A stretch of DNA of 64,000 bases from JAEUIG01 sp046349775. GTDB taxonomy: Bacteria > Planctomycetota > Planctomycetia > Planctomycetales > Planctomycetaceae. The notes below the pieces were generated by a model. It did no database searches, was not told where the DNA came from, and saw nothing but the letters and a program-made list of their open reading frames with translations. The stretch spans positions 1-64,000 of the forward strand of contig JAXMBS010000026.1 in assembly GCA_046349775.1 (NCBI GenBank), read 5' to 3'. Positions within the stretch are counted from its first letter, which is position 1; the number at the start of each line of letters is the position of its first letter. This document shows positions 51,049 to 60,607 of this stretch, one piece after another. A program made the position numbers and the translations under genes.

Positions 51049-51846
51049 ATGGCCGACCTGCCTGCCGACGACACTGCCGGCGAGGACTACTGGACCCAGG
51101 CCCAGCGCCCGCTGGCCGCGCTGCTGTTCCTGCTGCCGCTGCTGGCGGTCTACGAGTTCGGCATCCTCTCGCTCGGTGGCGAACAGGCGGACCTCCTGCG
51201 CAACGCGGCCGACTGCTGGCTCCGGCAATGGCTGCTGGCCGCCGGCGTGCGGCATCCGTGGCTGCTGCCGGTGGCGGTGATTGGGCTGCTGGGGGGCTGG
51301 CATCTGACTGCGCGGCATCCGTGGCGCTGCTCGCCGGAGACGCTTGTCGGCATGCTGGCGGAGAGCCTGCTGTTCGCGATGATGCTCGTCCTCGTCGGCC
51401 AGGGGCTGCATTTCGTGTTTGAAAAAACGGGTGGACTGCTGGCGCTGCCGCCCGACGCCACGATCGCCTCCGGCCCGGCAGCGCGAGCGGCAGGATACGT
51501 CGGCATGGCATCTACGAAGAAGTCCTGTTCCGGCTCGTGCTGTTGCCGGCGTGTCTGATGGCACTGCTCGTCTGCCTGCGCGCGCGGCGTACATTGCGGC
51601 AGTCTGCCTGACGAGCGTTGTCTTCGCGGCCGCCGCTATGTGGAACGGGGGCGACGGCTGGGTGGCGGCGGTGCCTGGCGCTTGGAGCGCGTCGCCGACG
51701 GCGCCACGCTGCGGTTCAGCTTCGCATTTCGCGCCGTCGCGGGCGGCATCTGTTCGGCGTGCTGTTCCTGCGCGCGGTTCGGCGTGACGGTCGGCGCGCA
51801 CGCTCTCTACGACCTGCTCGTCGGCGTCGTGATGCAGCCGGCGTGA
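51049..51846 (+). CDS. CPBP-family intramembrane metalloprotease-like protein (frameshifted)
   Basis: From ATG 51049 (MADLPADDTAGEDYW; GTG 51009 is also possible) a multi-helix membrane protein: LAALLFLLPLLAVYEFGILS, LLPVAVIGLLGGWHLTA, AESLLFAMMLVLVGQGL. After a shift near 51510 comes IYEEVLFRLVLLPACLMALL, the CPBP motif 1 (EExxxR); later frames give FSFAFRAVAGGI and a terminal FGVTVGAHALYDLLVGVVMQ with the conserved histidine. CPBP (Abi/Rce1-like) proteins cleave membrane-anchored peptides or act in bacteriocin immunity. Two or three frameshifts between 51500 and 51780. No partner gene is obvious. Confidence 0.75.
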
Positions 51847-51878
51847 AGGCGTTCGCAAGCTGCGAATTGGAATTGCAA

Positions 51879-52286
51879 TCAATAGATTGCCAGATGAGCC
51901 TCAGTCAGCGACATGTCGAAGTCTGTTGACCAGCAGTTCTTGATCTTGCGTGCCTGCATCAAGTCTAAACCCGTAGCATCCGTCATCGTCAGGTTTGATC
52001 GAGAAAACCGCCGCAAGACCGCAACCGCCCGAGCGAGTTCTGGTGAGCCCACTGTCACGACCGACAAAGCCGGCATCTGTTCGAGGATCGATACGAATTG
52101 CAGCGCGCGGAATCGATCAAAACGTCGCAGAAACCACGCATGGCCCTCACTCAGCACAAGCGAGGTCGTCACAAGCCGCGGAGGATTATCGAAGCGCCGA
52201 CGGAACAACGCGTGATAACTATCAGAGCCATCGGCGACAGCGATCAGGGCTGAAGTGTCAACATACGCCTCAGTCCTTGTGACCAC
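51879..52286 (-). CDS. PIN-domain ribonuclease toxin (VapC-like)
   Basis: 135 residues with the four acidic PIN residues in order: EAYVDTSALIAVADGSD (first aspartate), LVTTSLVLSEGHAWFLRR (glutamate), SRSNLTMTDATGLDLMQ (aspartate) and NCWSTDFDMS (final aspartate). VapC toxins cleave tRNA or rRNA when not bound by their antitoxin. It overlaps the upstream ribbon-helix-helix gene by 17 bases, the standard antitoxin-toxin order. Both genes are intact. The target RNA cannot be predicted from sequence. Confidence 0.87.
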   Translation of the reverse strand: MVTRTEAYVDTSALIAVADGSDSYHALFRRRFDNPPRLVTTSLVLSEGHAWFLRRFDRFRALQFVSILEQMPALSVVTVGSPELARAVAVLRRFSRSNLTMTDATGLDLMQARKIKNCWSTDFDMSLTEAHLAIY

Positions 52287-52494
52287 AGACGATTTCGTCG
52301 ATTTTCTGGCTGGAATGAGGATCCCCGGTATTCACCATCCCTGCGAGTCGCATCCACGGTTTGGAGGGGTCCACCGGTAGAATTTCGCGCAACGATCGTC
52401 TGAGAAGCTCGGCCAGAGAGATTCCCAGCCTCGCTGCCTCCTGTTTGGCAGCAGCATATTCTTCTTCAGACAGACTGACTTGTGTCCGGACCAT
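52270..52494 (-). CDS. Ribbon-helix-helix antitoxin (VapB-like)
   Basis: 74 residues: an N-terminal ribbon-helix-helix (MVRTQVSLSEEEYAAAKQEA, ARLGISLAELLRRSLREIL) for DNA binding and dimerisation, then a C-terminal toxin-contacting tail (DPSKPWMRLAGMVNTGDPHS, KIDEIVCGHKD). It precedes the PIN toxin with a 17-base overlap and would autoregulate the operon. It lies just downstream of uvrC on the same strand, separated by only about 40 bases. Confidence 0.86.
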   Translation of the reverse strand: MVRTQVSLSEEEYAAAKQEAARLGISLAELLRRSLREILPVDPSKPWMRLAGMVNTGDPHSSQKIDEIVCGHKD

Positions 52495-52536
52495 GATAAC
52501 GGTGTATCCAAAAGTGTTATTAAGAAGTCAAGAAGT

Positions 52537-53854
52537 TCAGTGCTCGTCCTCCAGGGCCGCTTTACTGCGCAGCAGATGATGATATTGCTGCGCGAACCGA
52601 TGTGCCTCGTCGCGCACGTACTGCAGCAACCGTAGCGCGTACGAATGCCGGCTGAGCTTGCGCCGGTTCCCGCCTCACCGGGCACGTAGACCTCCTCTTC
52701 GCGCTGGCCAGCGAGATGACACACGGCGCTCTGGATATTGATCGCCGCTAGCGTAAAGGCGCCGCGTTGAGCTGGCCCAGTCCGCCGTCGACCAGCAGGA
52801 TGTCCGGAAACTTCGTCTCTTCCTGCCGCAGACGCCGGAACCGCCGGCTGACGACTTCCCGCATCGAGGGCGAAGTCGTCGACGCCGTCCACGGTGCGGA
52901 TCTTGAACCGTAACCGTGGCCGTGCTTGAACGGTAGACCATCGATGAACTGCACGAGGCTCGCGACAGTTTCTCCGCCGTGCAGGTGCGCGATGTCCACC
53001 CCCTCGATGGTTCGCGGCAGCACCGGCAGGTTGAGAACTTTTTCAGCCCGGCAAGCCACTTTCTTCGGATCGATGTAGAACACTTCCGGTTGGACATGAT
53101 CCTCCAGGTTACCCGCCGCCGTTGAGGTTCTCCAGCGCTTGATCTCGTCCCGTAACCGGGCCGCCTTCTCGAATTTCAGTTCGCGGGAGGCGATCTGCAT
53201 CTCGCCGCGCAGTTCCTTGAGCACGCTGGCCTTCCCCGTCCAGAAACATGCGCGGCCGCCGGATCGGTCGCGGTACTCGTCTTTGCTGATCCGCAGATTG
53301 CACGGCGCCGTGCACTGGTTGATGCTGGCCAACAGGCACGGCCGGAACCACCGCCACTTCTCGTCGCCGTCATCGATATCCAGCGAACAGGTGCGGAACT
53401 TGAAGACCTTCTGCAGGACAGCGATTGCCCCGCGCTGCTGCATTGGCAAAGGGACCGTACAACGGCTCCTTCGCGCGGCTTGCGGGTGAACTCGACGCGG
53501 GAAATCTTCGCCGGTGACGATTTCCAGGTACGAAACGTCTTATCGTCCTTCAGCTCCTGGTTGAATCGCGGCTGGATGTCCTTGATCAGCGGGCTTCCAA
53601 CAGCAGAGCGTCGACTTCGTTGTCATCTCCAGGACGTCGACGTCGGCGATCTCCGGCACCAGGTCGCACGTCCGGCGATCAACCGCGGCCGCCGTATTGA
53701 AATAGCTGCCGACGCGGCTGCGTTGACCGCTTTGCCGACGTAGATGACGCGGCCGAGCATCCTTCATCAGGTACACGCCGGGAGTCGTCGGCAACAAGCG
53801 GACTTTTTCGCGCGGGTCGCCCGGTGCGGGAGGGTGGGTTCGCCCATCCGTCAT
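52537..53854 (-). CDS. uvrC: UvrC endonuclease subunit, short form (frameshifted)
   Basis: Makes both incisions in nucleotide excision repair. Read across frames: TTPGVYLMKDA and IYVGKAVN of the GIY-YIG nuclease (3' incision), a cysteine region (INQCTAPCNLRISKDEYRD), the UvrB-binding UVR helix (REMQIASRELKFEKAARLRD), and the RNase H-like domain for the 5' incision (EGVDIAHLHGGETVASLVQF, FPDILLVDGGLGQLNAA). It ends DEAHRFAQQYHHLLRSKAAL plus EDEH-stop, about 439 codons, where standard UvrC continues with a helix-hairpin-helix domain; none follows. At least six frame changes. Start ATG 53854 (MTDGRTHPPAPG) is just downstream of repeat R. Confidence 0.87.
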
Positions 53855-53887
53855 TGTAGGCGACCGGTCAACCCCGTGACCCGCGAT

Positions 53888-53963
53888 CTCCCCTCTCCCC
53901 CGGAAAAACCATTGAACTCAATTAGTTCATCATTCGGGGAGAGAGGGCCGGAGCTGAGGGGCG
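53888..53963. repeat. CCCTCTCCCC-type hairpin R, copy 2
   Basis: CCCCTCTCCCCCGG, a spacer with ATTGAACTCAA and ATTAGTTCA, then GGGGAGAGAGGGCCGGAGCT and GAGGGG. It is related to copy D at 11105-11178 in both arms and spacer. It lies 34 bases upstream of the uvrC start. Confidence 0.75.
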
Positions 53964-54081
53964 TAATACGCCACTTTCGCAATCATCCCGGCTTCTGACT
54001 TCTCCTCGTCACCACAAACGACTTGATACAGTCGTGCCCGGTGACAAAGACCGCGTTGCTCTCTCGAGATCAGGACCGATG

Positions 54082-54462
54082 TTATCTGGACATCCAGAAC
54101 TTCCACCACGGCCGGTTGCGCTTCAACTTCTGTGCATTCACTCGTTCCCGCAGATCGAGAGCGAGGTTGTCGCAAATGTTGCCTTCTTCCCGGTTGACAA
54201 GTTCGAGCTGGATTTGGCGATCGCCGCCGCGATACCGGATACATTCGAGTTCGGCACACTGAATGACCTCGAGCATGCTGGCTAATTCGCTCGAATTCTG
54301 CGGCTGGCGTTTCACATAGCAGTGAACATACCCCTTGGGATCCTGGCACTCGCCGAACAGTTCCGGAGCGTGCGTGAACGGCACCTCGCACATGGTGCAG
54401 CAACCGTCCTCGACGTAGAAGTCACCGGGAACGTTCGCGGGGTGAGGCCTAGGTTCGGACAT
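54082..54462 (-). CDS. Small cysteine-containing ferredoxin-like protein
   Basis: 126 residues: ANVPGDFYVEDGCCTMCEVP with a CCxxC cluster, CQDPKGYVHCYVKRQPQNSS, MLEVIQCAELECIRYRGGDR, then a charged C-terminal part ending PWWKFWMSR. The first 70 residues resemble small bacterial proteins annotated as ferredoxins because of the VEDGCCxxC start and the ELxCIRY end, but only two of the usual four-cysteine motifs are plausible here, so an iron-sulfur cluster is uncertain. It is intact, and its neighbours (exbB and uvrC) give no functional link. Confidence 0.65.
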   Translation of the reverse strand: MSEPRPHPANVPGDFYVEDGCCTMCEVPFTHAPELFGECQDPKGYVHCYVKRQPQNSSELASMLEVIQCAELECIRYRGGDRQIQLELVNREEGNICDNLALDLRERVNAQKLKRNRPWWKFWMSR

Positions 54463-54656
54463 GACTTGCGTTTTGCCGTTCCGATGCCGGCCATTGCGTG
54501 AGAAGCTTCGCTGTCATCGCCGGCGGTTCCAACGACGAGTCGCAGGCGCACAACTGATCCCGTCGGAGAAGTACCGACAGACGCACAACTGCAGACGGCG
54601 ACGGGCCAACAGTGTGTCACCGTCTTTCGCATCGCAACGCTTGAAACGACTCTCCC

Positions 54657-55595
54657 TCACACCGCCTTCTTTTTCGCCGGCGGCTCCTCTGCCGCCGGCT
54701 TCTCGGCGGTCTTCGGTCGCCGCGGCCGCTGCGCCCGCTCGGCCAGCGCTTCGGCCGACACGCATTGCACCACCTGCTGCGACAGATCGTCCATCTCCAT
54801 CACCAGCGAGTCGATCCGTGCCGTCAGGTACATGTAGACCGTCAGGGCCGGAATGGCGATCATCAGACCGGCCGCCGTCGTGGCGAGCGCCAGCGCAATG
54901 TCGCTGCCGAGCTGCTCCATTCCGCCGGCCGCCGCCTTGCTGGAGACATCGCGGAACGCCCCCAGCATCCCCCAGACGGTTCCCAGCAACCCCAGCAGCG
55001 GCGAAATCGTCGCCGTACCGTTCAGGATCCGCAGATGCTTGCGCAGTGCGCTCACCTGCCGCTCGCCGCCGTCGATGATCGCCTGCTCCACTTCGACGCT
55101 CGGCTTGCCCCACTTGCGGATGCCATGAGCAAACACGTGAGCGACCGGGCTGTCGTTGTCCAGACAGATCTGCAGCGCTTCGGCCGGATCGAGTTCGCCG
55201 GCGTCCAGCAACCGCAAGAATCGCTTGACGAACGGCTTGGGGATCACGCGGCCGCGCCGCAGCACAACGATGCGATCGGCCGCCACCCACACCGCAATGA
55301 TCGTCAGCGCCGCAAACGGGACGGTCCAGACATCGAGCGCGCGGAACAGCTCGATAATCGTCGTCGGCAGGTCCCGCTCCGCAGACGCTGTTGCGGCCGC
55401 CCCCGGCTCAGTGTCGGCCTCCGGGCTGCCTGAGCACCCGGCAGCGACGCCGAGCAAGCTCATGCAGAAAACGGCGGCCAGCCGGACGACCCAGTTCCTG
55501 CGCGGCAGGGGGCAATCGGCGCCGGCAGCGATGCCGGCCAGCTGTCGACGCGATTCGCCGCTTTCAAAATGTCCCACCACGAATGACTCGGCCAT
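54657..55595 (-). CDS. MotA/TolQ/ExbB-type proton channel subunit
   Basis: 312 residues from ATG 55595, 34 bases after the TPR gene stop and so probably co-transcribed. An N-terminal hydrophobic segment (VVRLAAVFCMSLLGVAAGC) may be a signal, followed by three channel helices: VPFAALTIIAVWVAADRIVV, then ISPLLGLLGTVWGMLGAF and LALATTAAGLMIAIPALTVY, the typical ExbB conserved blocks. It would use the proton gradient to energise an outer-membrane or envelope process, with an ExbD partner. No exbD is found downstream (the next gene is the ferredoxin-like one). The C-terminal KPAAEEPPAKKKAV is a flexible tail. Confidence 0.87.
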   Translation of the reverse strand: MAESFVVGHFESGESRRQLAGIAAGADCPLPRRNWVVRLAAVFCMSLLGVAAGCSGSPEADTEPGAAATASAERDLPTTIIELFRALDVWTVPFAALTIIAVWVAADRIVVLRRGRVIPKPFVKRFLRLLDAGELDPAEALQICLDNDSPVAHVFAHGIRKWGKPSVEVEQAIIDGGERQVSALRKHLRILNGTATISPLLGLLGTVWGMLGAFRDVSSKAAAGGMEQLGSDIALALATTAAGLMIAIPALTVYMYLTARIDSLVMEMDDLSQQVVQCVSAEALAERAQRPRRPKTAEKPAAEEPPAKKKAV

Positions 55596-55629
55596 CGTCA
55601 GGACATCACGACCTTGTGGAACATGGCTG

Positions 55630-58600
55630 CTATTTCGCGTCCCCGTTTCCCGATTGACCCGGCTTGTCGATTTCAGCAAGACGCTCTTGTGCGTTCTTCG
55701 CGAACTCCGTGCCGCCGAAATCCTTGATCAGCGTCTGGTAAGTCGTCGCCGCCGCTTTCTTGTTTCCCAGCGATTCGTCGCATTGACCGGCCTGATACAG
55801 GGCCGGGGCCTGCCACTCGGGAAACTGATAATTGACGTAGACTTTGTAATACTCCGTCAGCGCGGCGGCGTAATCTTTCTCGATCAGGTAAGTTTCGGCA
55901 ATATGGAATTGCGCTTTGGCGGCAGTCTTCGTTCGCTGGCCCGATTCCGAGTTGATGACTTTGGCGAACGAATTCCGGGCGTCGGCAAACTTCGCCTGCT
56001 TCATGTAGCTGCGGCCAAGCACCTCGTCAGCGTGATAGAGCAGCGGACTCGCCGGGAACCGCTGCCGGAAATCGGCGACGGTCTTCTCGACCGACGGGTA
56101 GTCTTTGGCACGGAACTGGGCCTCGCCCAACAGTACGTAAACACTCGAATACCACTCGGATTTCGTGATTTTCTCGTCCTGCTCGGCGGCCAGCGCTCGA
56201 CAGGTCTTTGACAGCCCGTTCAGCTTGTCTAGTTGCAGCGCGGCTCTCCGGCGCGGTATCGCGCATAGCCGCGCTCAGTACGCTGTCTGAAACGCTCGAA
56301 ATCGATCCGCGTTCTTGAGGAGTTCGTCCCAATTCTCACGGTCGGCCGCGATGTCCAGCAACAGCAGGGAGGCCCGGCGTTTGACGAAATCGTCCGCTTT
56401 GGGGATCTTCCGCGAGCGCTGAACGCGGCTGCCGCTTCATCGAGCTTTTCGGCGAAGAACTGGCTTTCCGCCAGATAGAGCCGTGCATCATCCGCCAGGT
56501 CGCTGTCCGGCCGCTTCTCGATCAACAGCTTGAACAGCTCGTCGCTGCGCTCAAATCGCTGGTTCTCATAGCTCAGCAGGGCCCATTCATTTACCAGCTT
56601 GTCGAGTTCGGTCTGTTGTTCCATCGGCAGTGCCGTGAGGGTCTTGTAGGCCGCCGCATAAGCGGCATCCGCCTCCTCGACCTGCCCTGCCTCGCGCAAC
56701 AACCGTGCGACGGCGCTTGCCGCAGCGGTAAGCATTCTGCACCGGCTCAATCGCGTCGGCCGCTGCCTCCGCTCCCTCCGCAGGCGCGACTTTTCCAGAC
56801 CGTCCTGGAAAGCCGCGATCGCATCGTCCCTGCGGTCGGCCAGTTGCAGCGAAAGTCCGCGCATGTAGGCCGCGTTCGACGTCGGGCGTCGATCGTCTGT
56901 GGTGAGCGCCCAGCAGTTCCGCAAACGCCTCGGCGGCCGCCGCGTGCTGTCCCGCCTCGTGACGGGCGTAGCCCAGCCCGACAACGCGGCCACCTTGTCC
57001 CTGCGGCTGCGTCGAACGCCGCAGCCCGCGCAAACGTCGTCGCCGACTCCCACGCCTTGGCGGAATACGCCGCCTCGGCCACGTCGTATGCGGCGGCCGC
57101 CGCTCAATCCGCTGGTGTCTGATTTCGTCAACTGGTCGAGGTGCCGCTGCCGCACCCGGCGCATCGCCAAGATGGACTTTTGCCGGCAGCTCCGTCCAGG
57201 CGGCCGGGGCATCCGCCGGCTGCGGCTGATCCAGATAGAGCTGCGCGACTGCCGCCGCCTCGGCAAATTGGCCGCCAAGATTGAGCGCGTGCGCAGCAAC
57301 AGCCCGTCGACGATTTCAACGCTCCCCTGTCCGCTGCGAATCGCTTCGACCACTGGCAGCGTTTCGATGACCCGCGCCGATTCTCCCAGCCGTTCGAGTG
57401 CGCGGGCCAGCTGCAATCGAGAGGCGAATTGCGTGGCCGGCAGTTCAGACTCGGTGACCACGCGCGACAGACGCTCAACCGCCTGCTGATACGACTTCGC
57501 CGCCGCCGGGTCGCTCGCATTCGCGGCCCGGATCGCGTCGCCACGGGCCAGCGCAATCCGACCCGCCAGCACCTGCTGCCGCCAGCGGAGACTGCTCGTC
57601 GCATACTGCTTTTCGACCCGCTGGTTCAGTTGTTCGGCATCCGTCAAATCGGGGGCGCGCAGCGCCGCTTCCGTCGCGAGGTGCAGGCTGTCGTCCCCCC
57701 GTTCTCCGTCTGGCCAGCGATCCGCCACACTCACAAACAATTTGCGGGCTTCGGCGTACTGGCCGCGGCGCAGTTCGCAATCGGCCCAGTGGAACAGCAG
57801 CTTCTCCGCCAGCGGCTGTTTGTCATCCTTCTCGTACCGCGTCTTGAAGGCCGCGATTGCCTGGTCCCATTCGCCGGCTTCCTTGTGCGTCAGGCCGATC
57901 CACATTTCGGCCAGCGGGGCCTGCTGAGGATCGGCGGCCGCTTTGGAAAAGTGCGCAATCGCTTCCGGAAAATGCTTCTGGTAATACTCCGCGTAGCCGG
58001 CGTTGAGGGTTGCGGTCACCGCCAGCCGGTGCTGCGGAAAATCGCGGGCGACCGCCACGAACCGCTCGGCAGCGCGGGCCCAGTCCTGCGCATTGAACGC
58101 CATGGTCGCCAGGCGGAATTGCGCTTCAGCCGCAAACGGAATCTCCTTCGTCGCCGCCAGTTGCTCGTATCCGGCAATGGCTTCGGCGTTCTTGCTGAGC
58201 ACCTCGCGAGCCCGGGCCAGCGAGTACTGCGCCTCGCCGAGCAAGGCCGGCTCCGGCTTTTGCTCGACGAGAGCCGCCAGCGTCTGCTCGGCGCCGGCAG
58301 CGTCGTTCAGCCGTAGCTGCGTCTGGCCCCGGTACAACCTTGCGCGGGGCGCGAGCTCGTGCTGCGCGTGCTGCTCCAGAAACTGTTCGAGCTCAGGCAG
58401 CGCCGCCCGATTCTCCTGCAGAAAATAGCTGCACTCGGCAACGCGGAACCGCGCTAGCGGCAGATCCGGCGCGTCGGCGTTCAGCTTCACATACTCGCGA
58501 AAGACGTCGCGGGCCTCTTGAAACTTCCGCTGCTGGACCAGCGCCTGGCCAAGATACAGCCGCGCCTCCGGCGCCAGCGGATGAGCGCCGTTCTGCTTCA

Positions 58601-58784
58601 GAAACGCGCGAAAGCTGCGGGCCGCAACATCCCAGCGTTCCTGCTTGTAGAACTGGACCGCGACGTTGTAGTCGTCGGTGGCATCCGCCCGGACGTCCGC
58701 CGGCAGCCAGGCGAGCATCCACGAACACAGGCCGAGGGCCCATAAGATTTGTCGACAAACAGCGGGCGAACGGGGGACGGTCAT
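55630..58784 (-). CDS. Large exported TPR protein (frameshifted)
   Basis: Roughly 1050 codons. Signal peptide ILWALGLCSWMLAWLPADVRA, then many tetratricopeptide units: YNVAVQFYKQERWDVAARSF, FQEARDVFREYVKLNADAPD, AEAQFRLATMAFNAQDWARA, YAEYYQKHFPEAIAHFSKAA, KEAGEWDQAIAAFKTRYEKD, FADARNSFAKVINSESGQRT and a terminal YQTLIKDFGGTEFAKNAQER. Frames change near 57250, 57100, 56900, 56420 and 56230. The paired ExbB gene downstream is the usual planctomycete arrangement (long TPR, exbB, exbD), pointing to a proton-driven envelope complex in which the TPR protein is the periplasmic scaffold. A better-preserved N-terminal half spans 58784-57270. Confidence 0.8.
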
Positions 58785-58922
58785 CACGGCTCCGGGCTGC
58801 AACCTGCGGCTGAATATCGTAACGGCCGCTGCGCGGCGGCAGCAAGCGGTTGTCGCTGGAGACGCCGTTTCCTTCGCCTATAATGCGATCGACAACCAGA
58901 TCGACGCGTGGAATCTCAATTC

Positions 58923-59942
58923 ATGACTGAACGTCCAAGCATCATTCTCAGCGCCTTCGCCGACGAGGCAGCCAACCGCAAGACCGCCGTCGAGCAGATG
59001 GCCGTCCTGGCCGGATTGGGGCTGCGTTACTACACGCCGCGGTTTGTCGACGTCACCGGCGAAGGCAAAGTCGAGCACGTCGTCGATCTCAGCGATGAGA
59101 AGTTGAAGACGCTCAAGGACATTCATGCCGAGTACGGCATGCAGGTCACGAGCATCGGCGCACGGATTGGAAAAATCAAACTGCTCGATCACGACGACGG
59201 CACCCACAACAAGTTCGTCCCCTTCGAGCAGTACCTCGAGACCGAAGTGGCGAAGACCATCCGCGTCGCCGTGGCGCTGGGGGCGAAGTTCATTCGCGGG
59301 TTCTCGTTCTATCACCCGCGCGGCGAAGACCCGCAACCCTACGTCAGCCAGGCGGCGGAACGGATCGGCCGGATCGCCGACGCGTGCGCCAAACACGGGG
59401 TGACTTACGGCCTCGAAGTCGAAGCCAATCTGATCGGGCAGAACGGCCGGTTGCTCGCCGCGCTGGCCGTAGCGGCCAACCGGCCCAATCTGGTCTGCAT
59501 CTTCGACGGCGGCAACCTCTCGTCGCAGAACCTCAACTGGGTCGAGGTGTATCGCGAATACGAGGCCATGCGTGACTGGATCGGCTGGTCCCACATCAAG
59601 GACTACAAGGTCGATCCCGCGCTGAAGTGGACCGGCGTGGTCGACGAAGAGCGACTCAAGAACTTTGTCCCCGCGAGCCTGGGCGATTCGGCCCACGAGC
59701 AGATCCTCCGTGACCTGCGCGACCATCTGCCGGCCCTGACCGCGCGGATGCGCAAACTCGGCGCGCCGGGCGTGTTCCTCGAACTGGAGCCGCACCTCAA
59801 GGGAGGCGGCCAGTTCGGCGGCTTCAGCGGACCGGACGGCATGGGGGTCGCCGTGCGTTCGCTCTGTTCGATCCTCGACTACGTCGGCATCGACTACCGG
59901 TTACGCACAATGGACGACATCCGCGCCGCACGCGGCTTCTGA
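58923..59942 (+). CDS. Sugar phosphate isomerase/epimerase-like TIM-barrel protein
   Basis: 339 residues, intact, from ATG 58923. The xylose-isomerase-like fold is visible: SIILSAFADEAANRKTAVEQ, YGMQVTSIGARIGKIKLLDH, GAKFIRGFSFYHPRGEDPQP, HGVTYGLEVEANLIGQNGRL, LVCIFDGGNLSSQNLNWVEV, WIGWSHIKDYKVDPALKW and PGVFLELEPHLKGGGQFGGF. The E, D, H and E residues in these strands could bind a divalent metal. Planctomycetes carry many paralogues, some acting in sugar catabolism, so substrate is open. It is transcribed divergently from the TPR gene across about 140 bases. Confidence 0.87.
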   Translation: MTERPSIILSAFADEAANRKTAVEQMAVLAGLGLRYYTPRFVDVTGEGKVEHVVDLSDEKLKTLKDIHAEYGMQVTSIGARIGKIKLLDHDDGTHNKFVPFEQYLETEVAKTIRVAVALGAKFIRGFSFYHPRGEDPQPYVSQAAERIGRIADACAKHGVTYGLEVEANLIGQNGRLLAALAVAANRPNLVCIFDGGNLSSQNLNWVEVYREYEAMRDWIGWSHIKDYKVDPALKWTGVVDEERLKNFVPASLGDSAHEQILRDLRDHLPALTARMRKLGAPGVFLELEPHLKGGGQFGGFSGPDGMGVAVRSLCSILDYVGIDYRLRTMDDIRAARGF

Positions 59943-59943
59943 A

Positions 59944-60028
59944 GAAAGGGGCAAAGCAGTAAAGGAGCAGAGGAGCAAAGGGTTTCCAAATGCAAGTCCC
60001 CTATGATCCTCTGCTCCTCTGTTTCTCC
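59944..60028. repeat. Stuttered-word hairpin S
   Basis: AAAGGGGCAAAGCAGTAAAG, GAGCAGAGGAGCAAAGGG on the left; GATCCTCTGCTCCTCTGTTT, CTCC on the right. The word AGGAGCAGAGGAGCA is repeated and inverted. It lies immediately after the isomerase-like gene stop. Confidence 0.8.
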
Positions 60029-60054
60029 TGCCACCGTGCCCGCCTTGACCCCTC

Positions 60055-60270
60055 ATGAAACACTCACGCGACATCGGTGTCACACTCGTCTGCCCGCAAT
60101 GCCGGGCCGAGGTAGCGCACATCGCGGACGCCTACGTCTGCCGTTCGGCGGAGTGCCGCCGTTCGTACCCCGTCGTTGAAGGCATCCCGAAGTTCCTGAT
60201 TGATGATGCCCGCATCCTGACCCCGGAAGAATGGCGCAGCGCCATTCCGCAGAACGGTGAGCGCCGGTGA
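60055..60270 (+). CDS. Trm112-like zinc-ribbon protein
   Basis: 71 residues with the pattern TLVCPQCRAEV ... AYVCRSAECRRSYPVVEGIP and a C-terminal KFLIDDARILTPEEW. The two CxxC-type knuckles and the YPVVEGIPKFL phrase are characteristic of bacterial Trm112/YcaR (UPF0434) proteins. In eukaryotes Trm112 activates several methyltransferases by forming heterodimers. The methyltransferase 340 bases downstream on the same strand is exported, however, so a direct partnership with it is doubtful. Confidence 0.82.
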   Translation: MKHSRDIGVTLVCPQCRAEVAHIADAYVCRSAECRRSYPVVEGIPKFLIDDARILTPEEWRSAIPQNGERR

Positions 60271-60319
60271 GGTCGCTGGCGGCAATGCGAGTTGTCCCGT
60301 AGCAATCACGTGAGCCGCC

Positions 60320-60577
60320 ATGACTGTTCGACACACGCGCCTGCTTCGACGCCTGCGGTGGCTGCTCATTCCGTGCCTGCTGCCGGTGCTCTACGTCGCG
60401 AGCAGCGGACCCATGCTGGGAGCGGCATTCCGCTTGCGGGAAATCACGCACCGGGACGAGTTCTATTCCGTGATGTGGCTCTACTATCCCTTGTTGATGG
60501 GTGGCCACAACGGACCAATCGATGCCTATATTGAGTGGTGGGTGGTGTCCGTGTTCCGGACGGTCGGACCCGGTTGA
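60320..60577 (+). CDS. Small membrane protein of unknown function
   Basis: 85 residues: a basic N-terminus (MTVRHTRLLRRLRWLLI), one or two hydrophobic segments (LLIPCLLPVLYVASSGPMLG, SVMWLYYPLLMGGHN) and WWVVSVFRTVGPG at the end. Codon use is regular, and it lies between the Trm112-like gene and the exported methyltransferase on the same strand. The first hydrophobic stretch could be an anchor. I recognise no family. Confidence 0.55.
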   Translation: MTVRHTRLLRRLRWLLIPCLLPVLYVASSGPMLGAAFRLREITHRDEFYSVMWLYYPLLMGGHNGPIDAYIEWWVVSVFRTVGPG

Positions 60578-60607
60578 CGATTCAACGCAACAAGCAAGAC
60601 CCTGGTC

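Noticed and set aside
57429..58316. 295-codon plus-strand frame
   Set aside because: Antisense to the TPR gene.
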